From contig NZ_LMPO01000001.1 in NCBI RefSeq assembly GCF_001424385.1, positions 122,014-186,013 of the forward strand: DNA of 64,000 nucleotides, in the 5' to 3' direction. Position 1 is the first letter of the stretch. Each line of letters opens with the position of its first letter. The notes under the pieces are model-generated. The model saw nothing but the letters and a program-made list of their open reading frames with translations. It searched no databases and was not told the DNA's origin. Source of the stretch: Curtobacterium sp. Leaf183 (GTDB lineage: Bacteria > Actinomycetota > Actinomycetes > Actinomycetales > Microbacteriaceae). Below, piece after piece: positions 1 through 11,547 of the stretch. Position numbers and translations under genes: made by a program.

Positions 1-496
1 TCACGGACGCCAGGGTGACCCAGGCGAGGACGAGCGGGTGTCCGACACCACCGCTCTGGAACGTGGCGATCGCGGTGGCGAGCCGCCCGACGACGAGCCC
101 CGCGATCGACCAGAGGACGACACGGCCGGGGACGGCGCCCGCTCCGCCGACCAGGACCAGCGGCACGACGACGAGCGACAGCAGGTACGAGGACACCCAG
201 GGCACGGGGAGCTCGCGGAGGACGATGACCGAGAACCACCAGGCGCAGGCCCCACCGACGGCCAGGAAGGCCACGGCGGACCGCCACGTGCTGAACTGGA
301 CGTGGACGCCGATCATCGCCAGCATCGGCAGGACCGCCACGACGGCGGGCACCACGGCCACGCGGGGGTCGTCGATCCGGAACAGCACCAGGGTGATCAC
401 CGCAGCCACCAGCGACCCGATCGCCGCCGCGTGGAACGCCCGCACGGTCGACCACGCGTTCACTCGCGGAGCGAGGTGCGTGGGGATGCCGAGCAC
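1..496 (-). CDS. Multi-pass membrane protein, N-terminal part (cut by window edge)
   Basis: The reading frame opens at a GTG at 496 and runs off the left edge without a stop, giving 165 residues. An AAGGA box lies nine bases upstream of the GTG, which decided the start. The visible part is almost entirely hydrophobic: about five to six membrane helices separated by short basic or acidic turns, with no soluble domain before the cut. This resembles the membrane-sensor half of some actinobacterial signalling proteins, but no signalling domain is in view, so the function is unknown. The frame has no stops and normal GC-rich third positions, so it is very probably a real gene. Confidence 0.6.
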   Translation of the reverse strand, partial: MLGIPTHLAPRVNAWSTVRAFHAAAIGSLVAAVITLVLFRIDDPRVAVVPAVVAVLPMLAMIGVHVQFSTWRSAVAFLAVGGACAWWFSVIVLRELPVPWVSSYLLSLVVVPLVLVGGAGAVPGRVVLWSIAGLVVGRLATAIATFQSGGVGHPLVLAWVTLASV

Positions 497-663
497 GGTG
501 GATCGTCCTTCCGGGAGCCAGGGAGCGCCGCCCTCGATCCAACCACCACGACGGCGGTCGTGTACCCCGGATCGGGTACCGGGAGACGACTGACTCAATG
601 GTACCGGCCTCCACTGACGCTCGATGTCCCCCGAACGCGCTCCGCGGCCCGCACTCCGCGACG

Positions 664-1890
664 TCAGAACAGCGTCGGTCCACCGTTCGAGATCCCGGTG
701 CCGGACGCCGGACGCGACGCCCCCGCCGGCACGAGCGAGCGGGTGCGCAGATCGCGGCGGTCGCGCTGCTGGCGCTCGTCCCACGTGCGGTCAGCGCGCT
801 TGAGCGGCGAGATCCCAGCGGCTCGGTCGCTGCCCGGCCCGGCAGCGGGGTCGGCCGTGAGTCCGTCGCCGACAGGGTCGTTGCCGAGGGGGCCGGCCCC
901 TTGCGAGAACCCCATCGACCCGGTGGCGGGGTCGACCTGGCCGACGCCGACTCCGTGCGCGCGGAGGATCGGCCGGATGCGCTCGGCGAGCCACCGGCGG
1001 TAGTCCTTGGGTGCGAAGGTGTTGTCGAGGTACATCGCGCGGTACCGCGGCACCAGGTCGGGGTGCGTCCGCGCCAACCACTCGAGGTACCACGGCTTGA
1101 CGCCCGGCTTCAGGTGGAGTGCCGAGTACATGACACTCGTCGCCCCGGCCGCGGCGGCGCGACCGATCGCGTCGTCCAGGTGCGCGACCGTGTCGGTGAT
1201 GTAGGGCAGCACCGGCATCAGGAACACCGAGCACGTCAGCCCGGCGTCGCGGACCGCCCGCACGGTCGCCAGGCGTGCCGCGGTGGTCGGCGTCCCTGGT
1301 TCGACCGACTGCTGCAGTTCGTCGTCGTACACGGCGATCGACATCGCCAGGTCGACGGAGACCCGCTCCGAGGCCGCGACCAGCGCCGGGATGTCCCGAC
1401 GCAGCAGCGTGCCCTTGGTCAGGATACTGAACGGCGTGCCCGAGTCGGCGAGGGCGGCGATGACGTCGGGCATCAACCGGTACTTGCCCTCGGCCCGCTG
1501 GTACGGGTCGGTGTTCGTCCCGAGCGCGACCGGGTGACGGTCCCAGGTCGGCTTCGCGAGTTCGCGCCGCAGGACGTCGGCCACGTTGGTCTTCACGACG
1601 ATCTGCTGGTCGAAGTCCGCGCCGCCGTCGAACTCGAGCCAGGTGTGGGTGGGGCGGGCGAAGCAGTACACACACGCGTGGGAACACCCGCGGTACGGGT
1701 TGATCGTCATGCCCCAGGTGCCGCCGTCGATCGCGTTCACGCGGTTGAGCGCGGACTTCGCCAGGACTTCGTGGAAGGTCACGCCGGTGAACTCCGGCGT
1801 CGTCACACTGCGGACGAACCCGGTGTTCGACTCGAGCCCCGGGAGCATGTCGTCCCGTGACGCGTCGATCGCCTGCCCGTCCCATCGCAT
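664..1890 (-). CDS. Rv2578c-family radical SAM protein
   Basis: About 408 residues. The radical SAM cluster motif CxxxCxxC sits at C69, C73 and C76, inside RGCSHACVYCFARPTH, which is the signature of the Rv2578c family. Conserved family blocks such as ALGTNTDPYQRAEGKYR, LTKGTLLRRD and a C-terminal TLF follow. An ATG six codons further upstream exists, but the MRW start is the conserved beginning of the family. The enzyme should bind a 4Fe-4S cluster and S-adenosylmethionine in the cytoplasm; the substrate of this family is not established. It lies 48 bases downstream of mqo on the same strand. Confidence 0.9.
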   Translation of the reverse strand: MRWDGQAIDASRDDMLPGLESNTGFVRSVTTPEFTGVTFHEVLAKSALNRVNAIDGGTWGMTINPYRGCSHACVYCFARPTHTWLEFDGGADFDQQIVVKTNVADVLRRELAKPTWDRHPVALGTNTDPYQRAEGKYRLMPDVIAALADSGTPFSILTKGTLLRRDIPALVAASERVSVDLAMSIAVYDDELQQSVEPGTPTTAARLATVRAVRDAGLTCSVFLMPVLPYITDTVAHLDDAIGRAAAAGATSVMYSALHLKPGVKPWYLEWLARTHPDLVPRYRAMYLDNTFAPKDYRRWLAERIRPILRAHGVGVGQVDPATGSMGFSQGAGPLGNDPVGDGLTADPAAGPGSDRAAGISPLKRADRTWDERQQRDRRDLRTRSLVPAGASRPASGTGISNGGPTLF

Positions 1891-1938
1891 GCCGTCATTC
1901 GAACACACGTTCGAACGCGGCGCAAGTGCGATCGGGTG

Positions 1939-3426
1939 TCAGTGGTGCAGACCCAGGACCTTCGCCGTGTGCGTGAGGGTCTCGTCGGCCAGGGCCGCGT
2001 CCTCGCCAAGGTCCCTGCCGTACGTCGGCACCATGACGCGGACCGCGTCCTCCCAGCGGTCCCAGCGGTCGGGGAAGCACTTGCGGAGCAGACCGAGCAT
2101 GATCGGCACGGCGGTCGATGCCCCGGGGGACGCGCCGAGCAGGCCGGCGATCGAGCCGTCTGCCGAGGTGATCACCTCGGTGCCGAACTGCAGCACCCCG
2201 CCCTTGTCCTTGTCGGGCTTGATGACCTGCACGCGCTGCCCGGCGATGATCTTGTGCCAGTTGTCGGGCTGCGCGGCCGGCATGAAGTCGCGGAGTGCCT
2301 CGAACTTGGTCTGCTTCGACGCGAGCAGCTGTCCGATCAGGTAGCGGAGCAGGTCGAAGTTCGAGAAGGCGACGCTGAGCATCGGTCGCAGGTTGTGCGG
2401 CCGGATCGACTTGACCAGGTCGAACAGGGAGCCCTGCTTCAGGAACTTCGGGCTGAAGCCGGCGTACGGGCCGAACATGAGGGACGCCGAGCCGTCGACG
2501 ATGCGGGTGTCGAGGTGCGGGACGGACATGGGCGGAGCACCGACGCTCGCCTTGCCGTAGACCTTCGCCGCGTGCTTCTGCACCACCTCGGGGTCATCCG
2601 TGCGCAGGAACTCACCCGAGACCGGGAAGCCGCCGTACCCGCGGATCTCCGGGATGCCGGACTTCTGCAGCAGGTGCAGCGCCCCGCCGCCGGCACCGAC
2701 GAACACGAACTTCGCCGCGATCGACTGCCGGGTTCGGCCGACCTCGTTGCGCACGTCGAGCGCCCACCCGTCGAACACCTTGCCGCGGCGGATGCTGACC
2801 ACCTGGTGGTTGGGCTCGAACTCGACACCGTCGACCTCGAGCTGGTCGAAGAGCTGCCGGGTCAGCGACCCGAAGTCGACGTCCGACCCGGCGGCCGAGT
2901 AGGTGGCCGCGATCGGCTGGTCCTTCTTGCGCCCGGGGATGAGCGCCGGGGCCCACTGGCGGATCTGCTCGGGGTCGTCGCTGAACTCGAGGCCGGCGAA
3001 CAGGGGGTGGTCCCGCATCGCCTCGTACCGCTTGCGCATGTACTCGACGTTGTCGGCACCCCACACGAAGGAGATGTGCGGCGTCGGGTTGATGAAGCTG
3101 GTGGGGTCGGGCAGCGTGCCGTTCTCGACGAGGAACGACCAGAACTGGCGCGATACCTGGAACTGCTCGTTGACGGTGACGGCCTTGGCGATCTCGACCC
3201 GGCCGTCGGGCAGTTCGGGCGTGTAGTTGAGCTCGCAGAGCGCCGAGTGCCCCGTCCCCGCGTTGTTCCAGGGGTTCGAGCTCTCCTGCGCGACGCCGCT
3301 GAGGCGCTCGTACACGCGGATCTTCCAGCTCGGCTCGAGCCGGTGGATGAGCGCGCCGAGCGTGGCGCTCATGATCCCCCCGCCGATGAGGACGACGTCG
3401 ATCGGGTCCACCTGCTTCACTGCCAC
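1939..3426 (-). CDS. mqo: Malate:quinone oxidoreductase
   Basis: A 495-residue FAD-dependent, membrane-associated malate dehydrogenase that passes electrons from malate to the quinone pool, giving oxaloacetate for the citric acid cycle. The N-terminal dinucleotide-binding motif GGGIMSATLG lies near residues 14-23, and family blocks such as NNAGTGHSALCELNYTP and FGPYAGFSPKFLK are present; length is normal. The start is a GTG at 3426. Its upstream sequence contains both a possible Shine-Dalgarno (AGGA) and a TAGGAT box six bases before the GTG, so the transcript may be leaderless. Confidence 0.95.
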   Translation of the reverse strand: MAVKQVDPIDVVLIGGGIMSATLGALIHRLEPSWKIRVYERLSGVAQESSNPWNNAGTGHSALCELNYTPELPDGRVEIAKAVTVNEQFQVSRQFWSFLVENGTLPDPTSFINPTPHISFVWGADNVEYMRKRYEAMRDHPLFAGLEFSDDPEQIRQWAPALIPGRKKDQPIAATYSAAGSDVDFGSLTRQLFDQLEVDGVEFEPNHQVVSIRRGKVFDGWALDVRNEVGRTRQSIAAKFVFVGAGGGALHLLQKSGIPEIRGYGGFPVSGEFLRTDDPEVVQKHAAKVYGKASVGAPPMSVPHLDTRIVDGSASLMFGPYAGFSPKFLKQGSLFDLVKSIRPHNLRPMLSVAFSNFDLLRYLIGQLLASKQTKFEALRDFMPAAQPDNWHKIIAGQRVQVIKPDKDKGGVLQFGTEVITSADGSIAGLLGASPGASTAVPIMLGLLRKCFPDRWDRWEDAVRVMVPTYGRDLGEDAALADETLTHTAKVLGLHH

Positions 3427-3432
3427 CCGATG

Positions 3433-3438
3433 ATCCTA
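3433..3438 (-). promoter_or_regulatory. Candidate -10 box of mqo (leaderless type)
   Basis: TAGGAT read on the minus strand, ending six bases before the GTG of mqo. This spacing would place the transcription start at or next to the start codon. It is one of several such arrangements in the window. The AGGA inside it could alternatively act as a ribosome binding site. Confidence 0.4.
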
Positions 3439-3465
3439 CAAGCGTGCGCCGACAGGTGAACAGCG

Positions 3466-3513
3466 GACGGACAGGAGGCTCGATGCATCCCCGCCCCGCG
3501 CCTCCAGTCCGTC
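3466..3513 (-). terminator. Terminator hairpin of the GGACGGGAGGC family (after asd)
   Basis: Near-perfect inverted repeat with arms GACGGACAGGAGGCTCG and CGCGCCTCCAGTCCGTC. It lies between the asd stop and the mqo start, so it most likely ends the lysC-asd transcript. There is no U tract. The arms share their core with hairpins at 10231, 27451, 44584 and 52636. Confidence 0.65.
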
Positions 3514-3523
3514 GGTGGTCGCG

Positions 3524-5864
<2,341 letters not shown>

Positions 5865-5977
5865 GGGCGAGCACTCCTGGGACGAGGTTCCGCGACGCTG
5901 CACGGCTTCGACAATCGTAGTCGGTGTTCCGGGGATGTTGCGTCCGGACGGGGGTCCACGCAACGATCCTGCGTGCG

Positions 5978-6577
5978 CTATCCCCCGACGAGCCGCCGAC
6001 CCTCGAAGGCACGGCCGAGCGTGACCTCGTCGGCGTACTCCAGGTCGCCACCGACCGGCAGGCCGGACGCGAGCCGCGTCGTCCGGATGCCCATCGGCAC
6101 GAGCAGTCGACTCAGGTAGGTCGCGGTGGCCTCGCCCTCGAGGTTCGGGTCGGTCGCGATGATCACCTCTTCCACCGTGCCGTCGGCCAGGCGTGTCATG
6201 AGCTGCTGGATGCGGAGGTCGTCCGGTCCGACGCCGTCGATCGGGCTGATGGCGCCGCCGAGGACGTGGTACAGCCCGCGGAACTCACGCGTCCGCTCGA
6301 TCGCGGCGACGTCCTTCGCCTCTTCCACCACGCAGATCACCGCCGGCTGTCGTCGGGGGTCGCGGCAGATGCTGCAGCGCTCCGACTCGGTCACGTTGCC
6401 GCAGACCTCGCAGAACCGGACGCGTTCCTTGACGTCGGCCAGCAGCTCCGACAGCCGGGACGGGTCGAACGACTCGCTCTGCAGGATGTGGAAGGCGATG
6501 CGCTGCGCCGACTTCGGGCCGATGCCGGGCAGGCGGCCGAACTCGTCGATGAGGTCCTGGACGATGCCGTCGTACAT
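5978..6577 (-). CDS. recR: Recombination mediator RecR
   Basis: A 199-residue DNA repair protein working with RecO and RecF to load RecA at gaps. It shows the N-terminal helix-hairpin-helix ([13 protein letters not shown]), a four-cysteine zinc finger beginning [16 protein letters not shown] near residue 57, and a Toprim domain with VVEEAKD. Its ATG overlaps the dnaX stop codon (ATGA), so the two are translationally coupled. This dnaX-recR order is widespread in bacteria. Confidence 0.96.
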   Translation of the reverse strand: MYDGIVQDLIDEFGRLPGIGPKSAQRIAFHILQSESFDPSRLSELLADVKERVRFCEVCGNVTESERCSICRDPRRQPAVICVVEEAKDVAAIERTREFRGLYHVLGGAISPIDGVGPDDLRIQQLMTRLADGTVEEVIIATDPNLEGEATATYLSRLLVPMGIRTTRLASGLPVGGDLEYADEVTLGRAFEGRRLVGG

Positions 6578-9330
6578 CAGGCGCCCTCGCTCAACGTGGT
6601 CTCCTCGATGAACTGCGCGCCGAGGATCTCACGCACCACGGCCTCGCCGTACCGGCCGGGGACCGCTGCGCGGCGCGGCTGCTGGGGCTGTCGGGGTGGC
6701 GCTGCCGCCGTCCGCGCCGCGGTGGTCCCGTTCGCGGATGCCGGTGCGGCCGGAGCCGTGCCGGTCGGAGCCGTGGCCACCGCCCCGGCGGCGGGCGCGT
6801 GCGGTCGGGCACCGTCGTCGGGTGGGACGTCGTCGAAGGGGCCGTCGTCGAGTGGGTAGTCGTCGACGGGCACGTCCGGTGCTGCGGCCGTGCGCTCGCC
6901 CGGACCGGTGGGTGCCGGTCGGTCGGCCGGTGCCGGCGCAGCAGTCGGTGCCGGCGCAGCAGTCGGTGCCGTCGCAGCAGTCGGTGCCGTCGCAGCAGTC
7001 GGCGCCGGTGCGTCCGTTCCGGTCGATGCGTCGGGGGCGGCCGCTCCGTGCTGCGCGGGAGCGACGGTGTCACCGGGGCCGGTCGACCCGAAGGGGGCGC
7101 CCCAGGCAGGCTCGACGCTGTCGGGGACCGTCCCCGCGGTCGGGTCGGTCGCCGGGATGGACGCGACGGCCCACTCCGTGACGGGGTCGTTCGACGCGGC
7201 GGGTGCAGGTGCAGGTGCAGCCTGCGCCGGGGCCGCCGGGGTCGGCGCCTGCGCGGCTGCGTCCGACGTCGGGGCGGTCGCAGTGGGAGCCTGGGCCTGC
7301 CGAGTCGTCGCGGGAGCGGCCGATCCGGAGGCCGTCCGCGCCGCGGGCTCTGGCGGAGCGGCAGCCTCGGACGTCGGCGACGCGTCGTGTCCGTCGCCCG
7401 TGCGCCGTGGCCCGGGATCGCCGGCGCCGCTCGGACGCTGCTGCCCGGGACCACCCTGTCCGGGGCCGCGAGCCACGAACTTCACGCGGAAGCCGAGCAC
7501 GTCGTTGATCGCCTGGCGGACGAGTTCGCTCACGCTGGTCGTCGGGTCGGACATCTCCTTGAACGAGGCGACGTCCTGGTGGCTGGGGAACGTGAGCGCC
7601 AGGACGTCGTCCCGCAGCGAGGTGACCTGTGCGGTGACGATCACCGTCCACGCGGAGCGCTTGGCGCGCTGGACGTGCTCGAGGACCTGCGGCCAGGCGT
7701 CGCGCATCTGCTGGAGACCGACCGCGGCGATCGGCTGGACGGCAGGCTCGGACCCGATGACGGTGCCCTGGCCCGTCGAGGAGGACGACGCGTGTTCCGA
7801 CGGCACGGACGGATCGGAGGGTGCGGTGGACTCGGCGTGCGGCGTTCCCGGTGCGACGGCGGCCCACGAGGCCGCTGCGTCCTGGGCGGCGTTCGCGGCG
7901 GCTGCCGGCGCGGACTCGGAGTCGGCAGCCGGTGGGACCGACGCTGCCGAGGTGGACGCGGACGGAGCGGACGCAGACGGAGCAGTCGCCGACGAGGGTG
8001 GTGCCGACGGAGCCGGAGCCGTCGGGGCGGAACTGGCCGGAGCAGCGCCGCCGTCGGGTGCCGGCGCTGCCGGCTGCGACGACGCGGCAGCAGGAGCGGT
8101 GCGCGCAGGCTGCGATCCGGTCCGGGCCGCCGGCGCCTCGGCCGGCGCCTGGTGCCCGCCGGCGTCGCCGACGCCCACACGACGCTCGAGGCGCTCGACC
8201 CGGGCCAGGGCGCCACGCTGCGTGTCGTCCGCTTCCGGCACGAGCATCCGCGCCACCATCAGCTCGAGGTGCAGTCGGGGCGAGGTCGCTCCGGTCATGT
8301 CGGTCAGTGCGCGGTTCGCGATGTCGGCGCCGCGGGACAGCCCGGTGGCACCGAACACACCGGCCTGGCGCGACATGGTGTCGAGCTCTTCCGGGGAGAC
8401 GCCACGCAGGACGGCGCCCGCGCTCTCGTTCGTCGCGGCGACCACGATCAGGTCGCGGAGTCGTTCGAGCAGGTCCTCGACGAAGCGGCGCGGGTCCTGA
8501 CCGGTCTGCACGACGCGGTCGACCGCGGCGAAGGCCGAGCCGGGGTCAGCGACCGCCAACGCGTCGACGACGTCGTCGAGCAGGGCGCTGTCCGTGTACC
8601 CGAGCAGGGCGACCGCACGCTCGTAGCGGAGCGCGCCGTCCTCACTGCCCGCGATGAGCTGGTCGAGCAGCGACAGGGTGTCGCGGACGGACCCGCCACC
8701 CGCACGGACGACCAGCGGCAGCACACCCGGGTCGACCGTCACCGATTCCTGCGTGCAGAGCTGCTCGATGTACTCGAGCATCGCGGCCGGCGGGACGAGC
8801 CGGAAGGGGTAGTGGTGCGTGCGCGACCGGATCGTGCCGATGACCTTCTCGGGTTCGGTCGTCGCGAAGATGAACTTGACGTGCTCCGGCGGTTCCTCGA
8901 CCAGCTTGAGCAGCGCGTTGAACCCCTGCGGGGTCACCATGTGCGCTTCGTCGAGGATGAAGATCTTGTAGCGGTCGCGCGCCGGTGCGAACACCGCGCG
9001 GTCACGCAGGTCGCGCGCGTCGTCGACACCGTTGTGGCTGGCGGCGTCGATCTCGATGACGTCGAGCGAGCCGCTGCCGCCGCGTGCGAGTTCAACGCAG
9101 CTGGGGCAGACACCGCACGGGGTGTCGGTCGGCCCCTCGGCACAGTTCAGGCAGCGCGCCAGGATGCGGGCGGAGGTCGTCTTGCCACAGCCGCGCGGCC
9201 CGCTGAACAGGTAGGCGTGGTTGACACGGTTCGTGCGGAGGGCGGTGCGGAGCGGATCGGTGACCTGCGACTGTCCGATCAGCTCGGCGAAGTTCTCGGG
9301 CCGGTAACGGCGATACAGGGCGGTGACCAC
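6577..9330 (-). CDS. dnaX: DNA polymerase III subunit gamma/tau
   Basis: A 917-residue clamp-loader ATPase. Walker [10 protein letters not shown] is near residues 44-52, a zinc-binding cluster of four cysteines follows (CLNC, then CGVCPSC), and Walker B is ILDEAH. The clamp-loader core ends near residue 370. The remainder is Ala/Pro/Thr-rich linker around a small folded block (about residues 530-630) and ends in a conserved-looking tail with [17 protein letters not shown]. This is longer than the roughly 600-650 residue E. coli tau. The GTG start has no clear ribosome binding site, but TACCCT lies six bases upstream, suggesting leaderless transcription. Confidence 0.95.
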   Translation of the reverse strand: MVTALYRRYRPENFAELIGQSQVTDPLRTALRTNRVNHAYLFSGPRGCGKTTSARILARCLNCAEGPTDTPCGVCPSCVELARGGSGSLDVIEIDAASHNGVDDARDLRDRAVFAPARDRYKIFILDEAHMVTPQGFNALLKLVEEPPEHVKFIFATTEPEKVIGTIRSRTHHYPFRLVPPAAMLEYIEQLCTQESVTVDPGVLPLVVRAGGGSVRDTLSLLDQLIAGSEDGALRYERAVALLGYTDSALLDDVVDALAVADPGSAFAAVDRVVQTGQDPRRFVEDLLERLRDLIVVAATNESAGAVLRGVSPEELDTMSRQAGVFGATGLSRGADIANRALTDMTGATSPRLHLELMVARMLVPEADDTQRGALARVERLERRVGVGDAGGHQAPAEAPAARTGSQPARTAPAAASSQPAAPAPDGGAAPASSAPTAPAPSAPPSSATAPSASAPSASTSAASVPPAADSESAPAAAANAAQDAAASWAAVAPGTPHAESTAPSDPSVPSEHASSSSTGQGTVIGSEPAVQPIAAVGLQQMRDAWPQVLEHVQRAKRSAWTVIVTAQVTSLRDDVLALTFPSHQDVASFKEMSDPTTSVSELVRQAINDVLGFRVKFVARGPGQGGPGQQRPSGAGDPGPRRTGDGHDASPTSEAAAPPEPAARTASGSAAPATTRQAQAPTATAPTSDAAAQAPTPAAPAQAAPAPAPAASNDPVTEWAVASIPATDPTAGTVPDSVEPAWGAPFGSTGPGDTVAPAQHGAAAPDASTGTDAPAPTAATAPTAATAPTAAPAPTAAPAPADRPAPTGPGERTAAAPDVPVDDYPLDDGPFDDVPPDDGARPHAPAAGAVATAPTGTAPAAPASANGTTAARTAAAPPRQPQQPRRAAVPGRYGEAVVREILGAQFIEETTLSEGA
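6938..7009 (-). repeat. 18-bp tandem repeat inside dnaX, four copies
   Basis: Four head-to-tail 18-base units (plus strand GCAGCAGTCGGTGCCGGC with G/T changes at the end) encode repeated Ala-Pro-Thr hexapeptides in the disordered linker of DnaX. The length is a multiple of three, so copy-number change would keep the frame. Confidence 0.85.
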
Positions 9331-9336
9331 GCGACA

Positions 9337-9342
9337 AGGGTA
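9337..9342 (-). promoter_or_regulatory. Candidate -10 box of dnaX (leaderless type)
   Basis: TACCCT on the minus strand, six bases before the dnaX GTG. It would separate dnaX expression from the SRP RNA transcript just upstream. Confidence 0.35.
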
Positions 9343-9418
9343 GCCGGGACAGCCGACACCGGGAGGCCGTTCTCCACAGGCGTCGGAGCGACCGGCGTGG
9401 ACCCGTCCGCGAACGAAG

Positions 9419-9508
9419 AAGACTCCTCACGCACCCGCCAGAGCCCGGTTGCCCTTGCTGCGTTTCCGCCCTGGGGGAGTTGGCCTGGATGGCGTCACGT
9501 GAGGAGCC
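9419..9508 (-). ncRNA. ffs: Signal recognition particle 4.5S-type RNA
   Basis: Read on the minus strand, the region contains the diagnostic SRP core CAGGGCGGAAACGCAGCAAGG, cut here to its key parts: GGCGGAAAC, the asymmetric loop, then AGCAAGGG. The ends pair as GGCTCCTCACG with CGTGAGGAGTC, closing one long hairpin of about 90 nucleotides, the usual size of the small bacterial SRP RNA. It binds Ffh and guides membrane protein targeting. Its position just upstream of dnaX is common in Actinobacteria. The ends are estimated from the pairing and the -10 box. Confidence 0.93.
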
Positions 9509-9514
9509 TCCGGA

Positions 9515-9544
9515 AGCATACCGGAACCGACGGGCATGATCGAA
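9515..9544 (-). promoter_or_regulatory. Candidate promoter of the SRP RNA gene
   Basis: On the minus strand TTCGAT (9544-9539) and TATGCT (9520-9515) are separated by 18 bases. The -10 box ends six bases before the predicted 5' end of the RNA. The -35 box overlaps the alternative upstream start of the divergent SDR gene. Confidence 0.5.
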
Positions 9545-9547
9545 CGC

Positions 9548-10222
9548 ATGAAGATCGCCATCGCCGGAGGCCACGGCCAGATCGCCCTCCTCCTCGCCCG
9601 CCTGGTCGTCGACGCCGGACACGAGGCCGTCGGCATCGTCCGGAACCCCGCCCACGTCGCCGATGTCGAGCAGACCGGGGCCACCGCGATGATCGCCGAC
9701 CTCGAGCAGCTCGACGACGACGAGCTCGCGCTCCGGCTGCGCGGGGTGGACGCCGTCGTGTTCGCCGCCGGCGCTGGGCCGGACAGCGGCGCCGAGCGGA
9801 AGCTCACGGTCGACCGCGACGCCGCGGTCCTGCTCGCCGATGCCGCGGTCCGGGTCGGCATCGAACGGTACGTGATGATCTCGGCGATGGGTGCCGACAC
9901 CTACGACGCGACCCAGGCCGTCGTCCCCGCGGCAGACGACCGCGCGGTGTTCCAGGTCTACCTGCGCGCCAAGGCCGAGGCCGACGCGAACATCCGGGCG
10001 CGGCGCCTGCGCTGGACGATCGTCCGTCCCGGTGGGCTGCTCGACACCCCGCCGCAGGGCACCGTGACGGTGGGGTCCACGGTCCCCCGCGGGACGATCC
10101 CCCGGGCCGACGTCGCGGCGGTCGTGCTGCACGCGCTGCTCGACGACGCCGCGATCGGTGTGCAGTTCGAGGTCACGAGCGGCAACACGCCGATCACTGC
10201 CGCACTGGGTGCACTGGGCTGA
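9548..10222 (+). CDS. NAD(P)-binding SDR-family protein (atypical, NAD(P)H-binding)
   Basis: About 224 residues, one Rossmann fold. The glycine-rich motif GGHGQIA lies at residues 7-13, and the family pattern EAVGIVRNPAHVADVEQTGA then YVMISAMGAD follows. This is typical of extended/atypical SDR proteins that bind NADP without a known substrate; the YxxxK catalytic pair is not obvious (YLRAKAEAD may supply it). I chose the ATG at 9548 because it opens on the first beta strand; an ATG at 9536 would add four residues but overlaps the predicted SRP RNA promoter. It is convergent with ackA across a strong hairpin. Confidence 0.85.
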   Translation: MKIAIAGGHGQIALLLARLVVDAGHEAVGIVRNPAHVADVEQTGATAMIADLEQLDDDELALRLRGVDAVVFAAGAGPDSGAERKLTVDRDAAVLLADAAVRVGIERYVMISAMGADTYDATQAVVPAADDRAVFQVYLRAKAEADANIRARRLRWTIVRPGGLLDTPPQGTVTVGSTVPRGTIPRADVAAVVLHALLDDAAIGVQFEVTSGNTPITAALGALG

Positions 10223-10230
10223 CCCACGGA

Positions 10231-10275
10231 CGGACGGGAGGCCCCGTGCGCGACGTGCGCGGGGCCTCCTGTCCG
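10231..10275. terminator. Bidirectional terminator hairpin of the GGACGGGAGGC family
   Basis: Arms CGGACGGGAGGCCCCG and CGGGGCCTCCTGTCCG pair with one mismatch around a 13-base loop. It lies between the convergent SDR gene and ackA, where it can end both transcripts. Confidence 0.75.
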
Positions 10276-10285
10276 TTGTGGGTGT

Positions 10286-11482
10286 CTACAGCGCGACGGC
10301 CGCGGACTGCCGCGCGATCTCGAGCTCTTCGTTCGTCGGGACGACGAGCACGGCCACCCGTGAGGAGTCCGTCGAGATGAGCCGGGCGTCCTTCGCGTGC
10401 AGTTCGTTGCGGTCGTCGTCGATCTCGATGCCGAGGTGCTCGAGTCCGGCGAGCACCCGCCGACGCAGCAGCGCGTTGTTCTCGCCCACGCCCGCGGTGA
10501 ACACGACGGCGTCCAGCCCGCCGAGCTGCGCGGTGTAGGCCCCGACGTACCGGCGGATGCGGTGCCGGTACACGGCGAGCGCCGCCTCGGCGGTCTCGTC
10601 CCCGTCGATCGCTGCTGCCTGGACGTCGCGCATGTCACCGTTGCCGGTGAGTCCGAGCAGTCCGGACCGCTTGTTGAGCATGTCGTCGAGCTCGTCGAAG
10701 GACAGCCCGGCCTGTCGGTGCAGGTGGATGAGGACCGCGGGATCGAGGTCACCGGAGCGGGTCCCCATCACCAGACCTTCGAGCGGAGTGAGGCCCATCG
10801 AGGTCTCGATCGACCGACCGCCGTCGATGGCCGCCGCCGACGCGCCGTTGCCGAGGTGCAGGACGATGGTCTTCAGCTTGGACAGCGGCCGGTCGAGGAA
10901 CACGGCGGTCTGCTCGGAGACGTACTTGTGGCTGGTGCCGTGCATGCCGTACCGGCGCACGGAGTACTGCGACGCCAGGTCGGCCGGGATCGCGTACGTG
11001 TAGGCCTCGGGCGGCATCGTCTGGTGGAACGCGGTGTCGAACACGGCGACGTGCGGCACGTCGGAGAAGACCCGCTGTGCGGCCCGGATCCCCTCGAGGT
11101 TGGCGGGGTTGTGCAGCGGCGCCAGGCTCGAGAGCGCCTCGATCTGCTGCTCGACCTGCGGCGTGACGACGGTGGCCCGGTCGAAGGTCGTCCCGCCGTG
11201 GACGACGCGGTGGCCGACGACCGCCGGCGGGTGCTCGTCGAACGACGGGCCGGTCCTGCTGAACGCGTCGAGCATCGCCTGGAAGCCCGCCGCGTGGTCC
11301 GGCACCTCGGCCGAGTCGTTCGACGCGGACTCCCCCGTCAGCGCGTTCGTGTGCTTCCACGAGCCGGACGACTCACCGATGCGCTCGACGAGTCCGGACG
11401 CGAGCATCCGCTCACCGTCGAGCTCGATGAGCTGGTACTTGAACGAACTCGATCCGGAGTTGACGACGAGGGCGGATGTCAC
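10286..11482 (-). CDS. ackA: Acetate kinase
   Basis: A 398-residue enzyme converting acetyl phosphate and ADP to acetate and ATP. It has the N-terminal VVNSGSSSFKYQL motif, the catalytic region AVFDTAFHQTMP and the C-terminal GGLDAVVFTAGVGENN. The start is a GTG at 11482. It follows pta by 65 bases on the same strand, forming the usual acetate overflow pathway with it. Confidence 0.97.
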   Translation of the reverse strand: MTSALVVNSGSSSFKYQLIELDGERMLASGLVERIGESSGSWKHTNALTGESASNDSAEVPDHAAGFQAMLDAFSRTGPSFDEHPPAVVGHRVVHGGTTFDRATVVTPQVEQQIEALSSLAPLHNPANLEGIRAAQRVFSDVPHVAVFDTAFHQTMPPEAYTYAIPADLASQYSVRRYGMHGTSHKYVSEQTAVFLDRPLSKLKTIVLHLGNGASAAAIDGGRSIETSMGLTPLEGLVMGTRSGDLDPAVLIHLHRQAGLSFDELDDMLNKRSGLLGLTGNGDMRDVQAAAIDGDETAEAALAVYRHRIRRYVGAYTAQLGGLDAVVFTAGVGENNALLRRRVLAGLEHLGIEIDDDRNELHAKDARLISTDSSRVAVLVVPTNEELEIARQSAAVAL

Positions 11483-11547
11483 GTGTCGCTCGCTTTCTGT
11501 GCGTGGCCCGGTCGGGCCGGTCTGGAGGCGCGGGTGCGGTCCGGCGG

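Noticed and set aside
598-1860. Long open frame on the plus strand over the radical SAM gene
   Set aside because: It is the antisense of a well-supported gene; composition is Arg/Gly/Val-rich with no domain, as expected in high-GC antisense frames.
6900-7010. Programmed frameshift site producing gamma from dnaX
   Set aside because: No A-rich or T-rich slippery heptamer with following stem was found; the repeats there are in-frame.
6799-10380. 1193-residue plus-strand frame across dnaX and beyond
   Set aside because: It crosses the SRP RNA and two real genes, is extremely Arg/Gly-rich, and reads antisense to dnaX.
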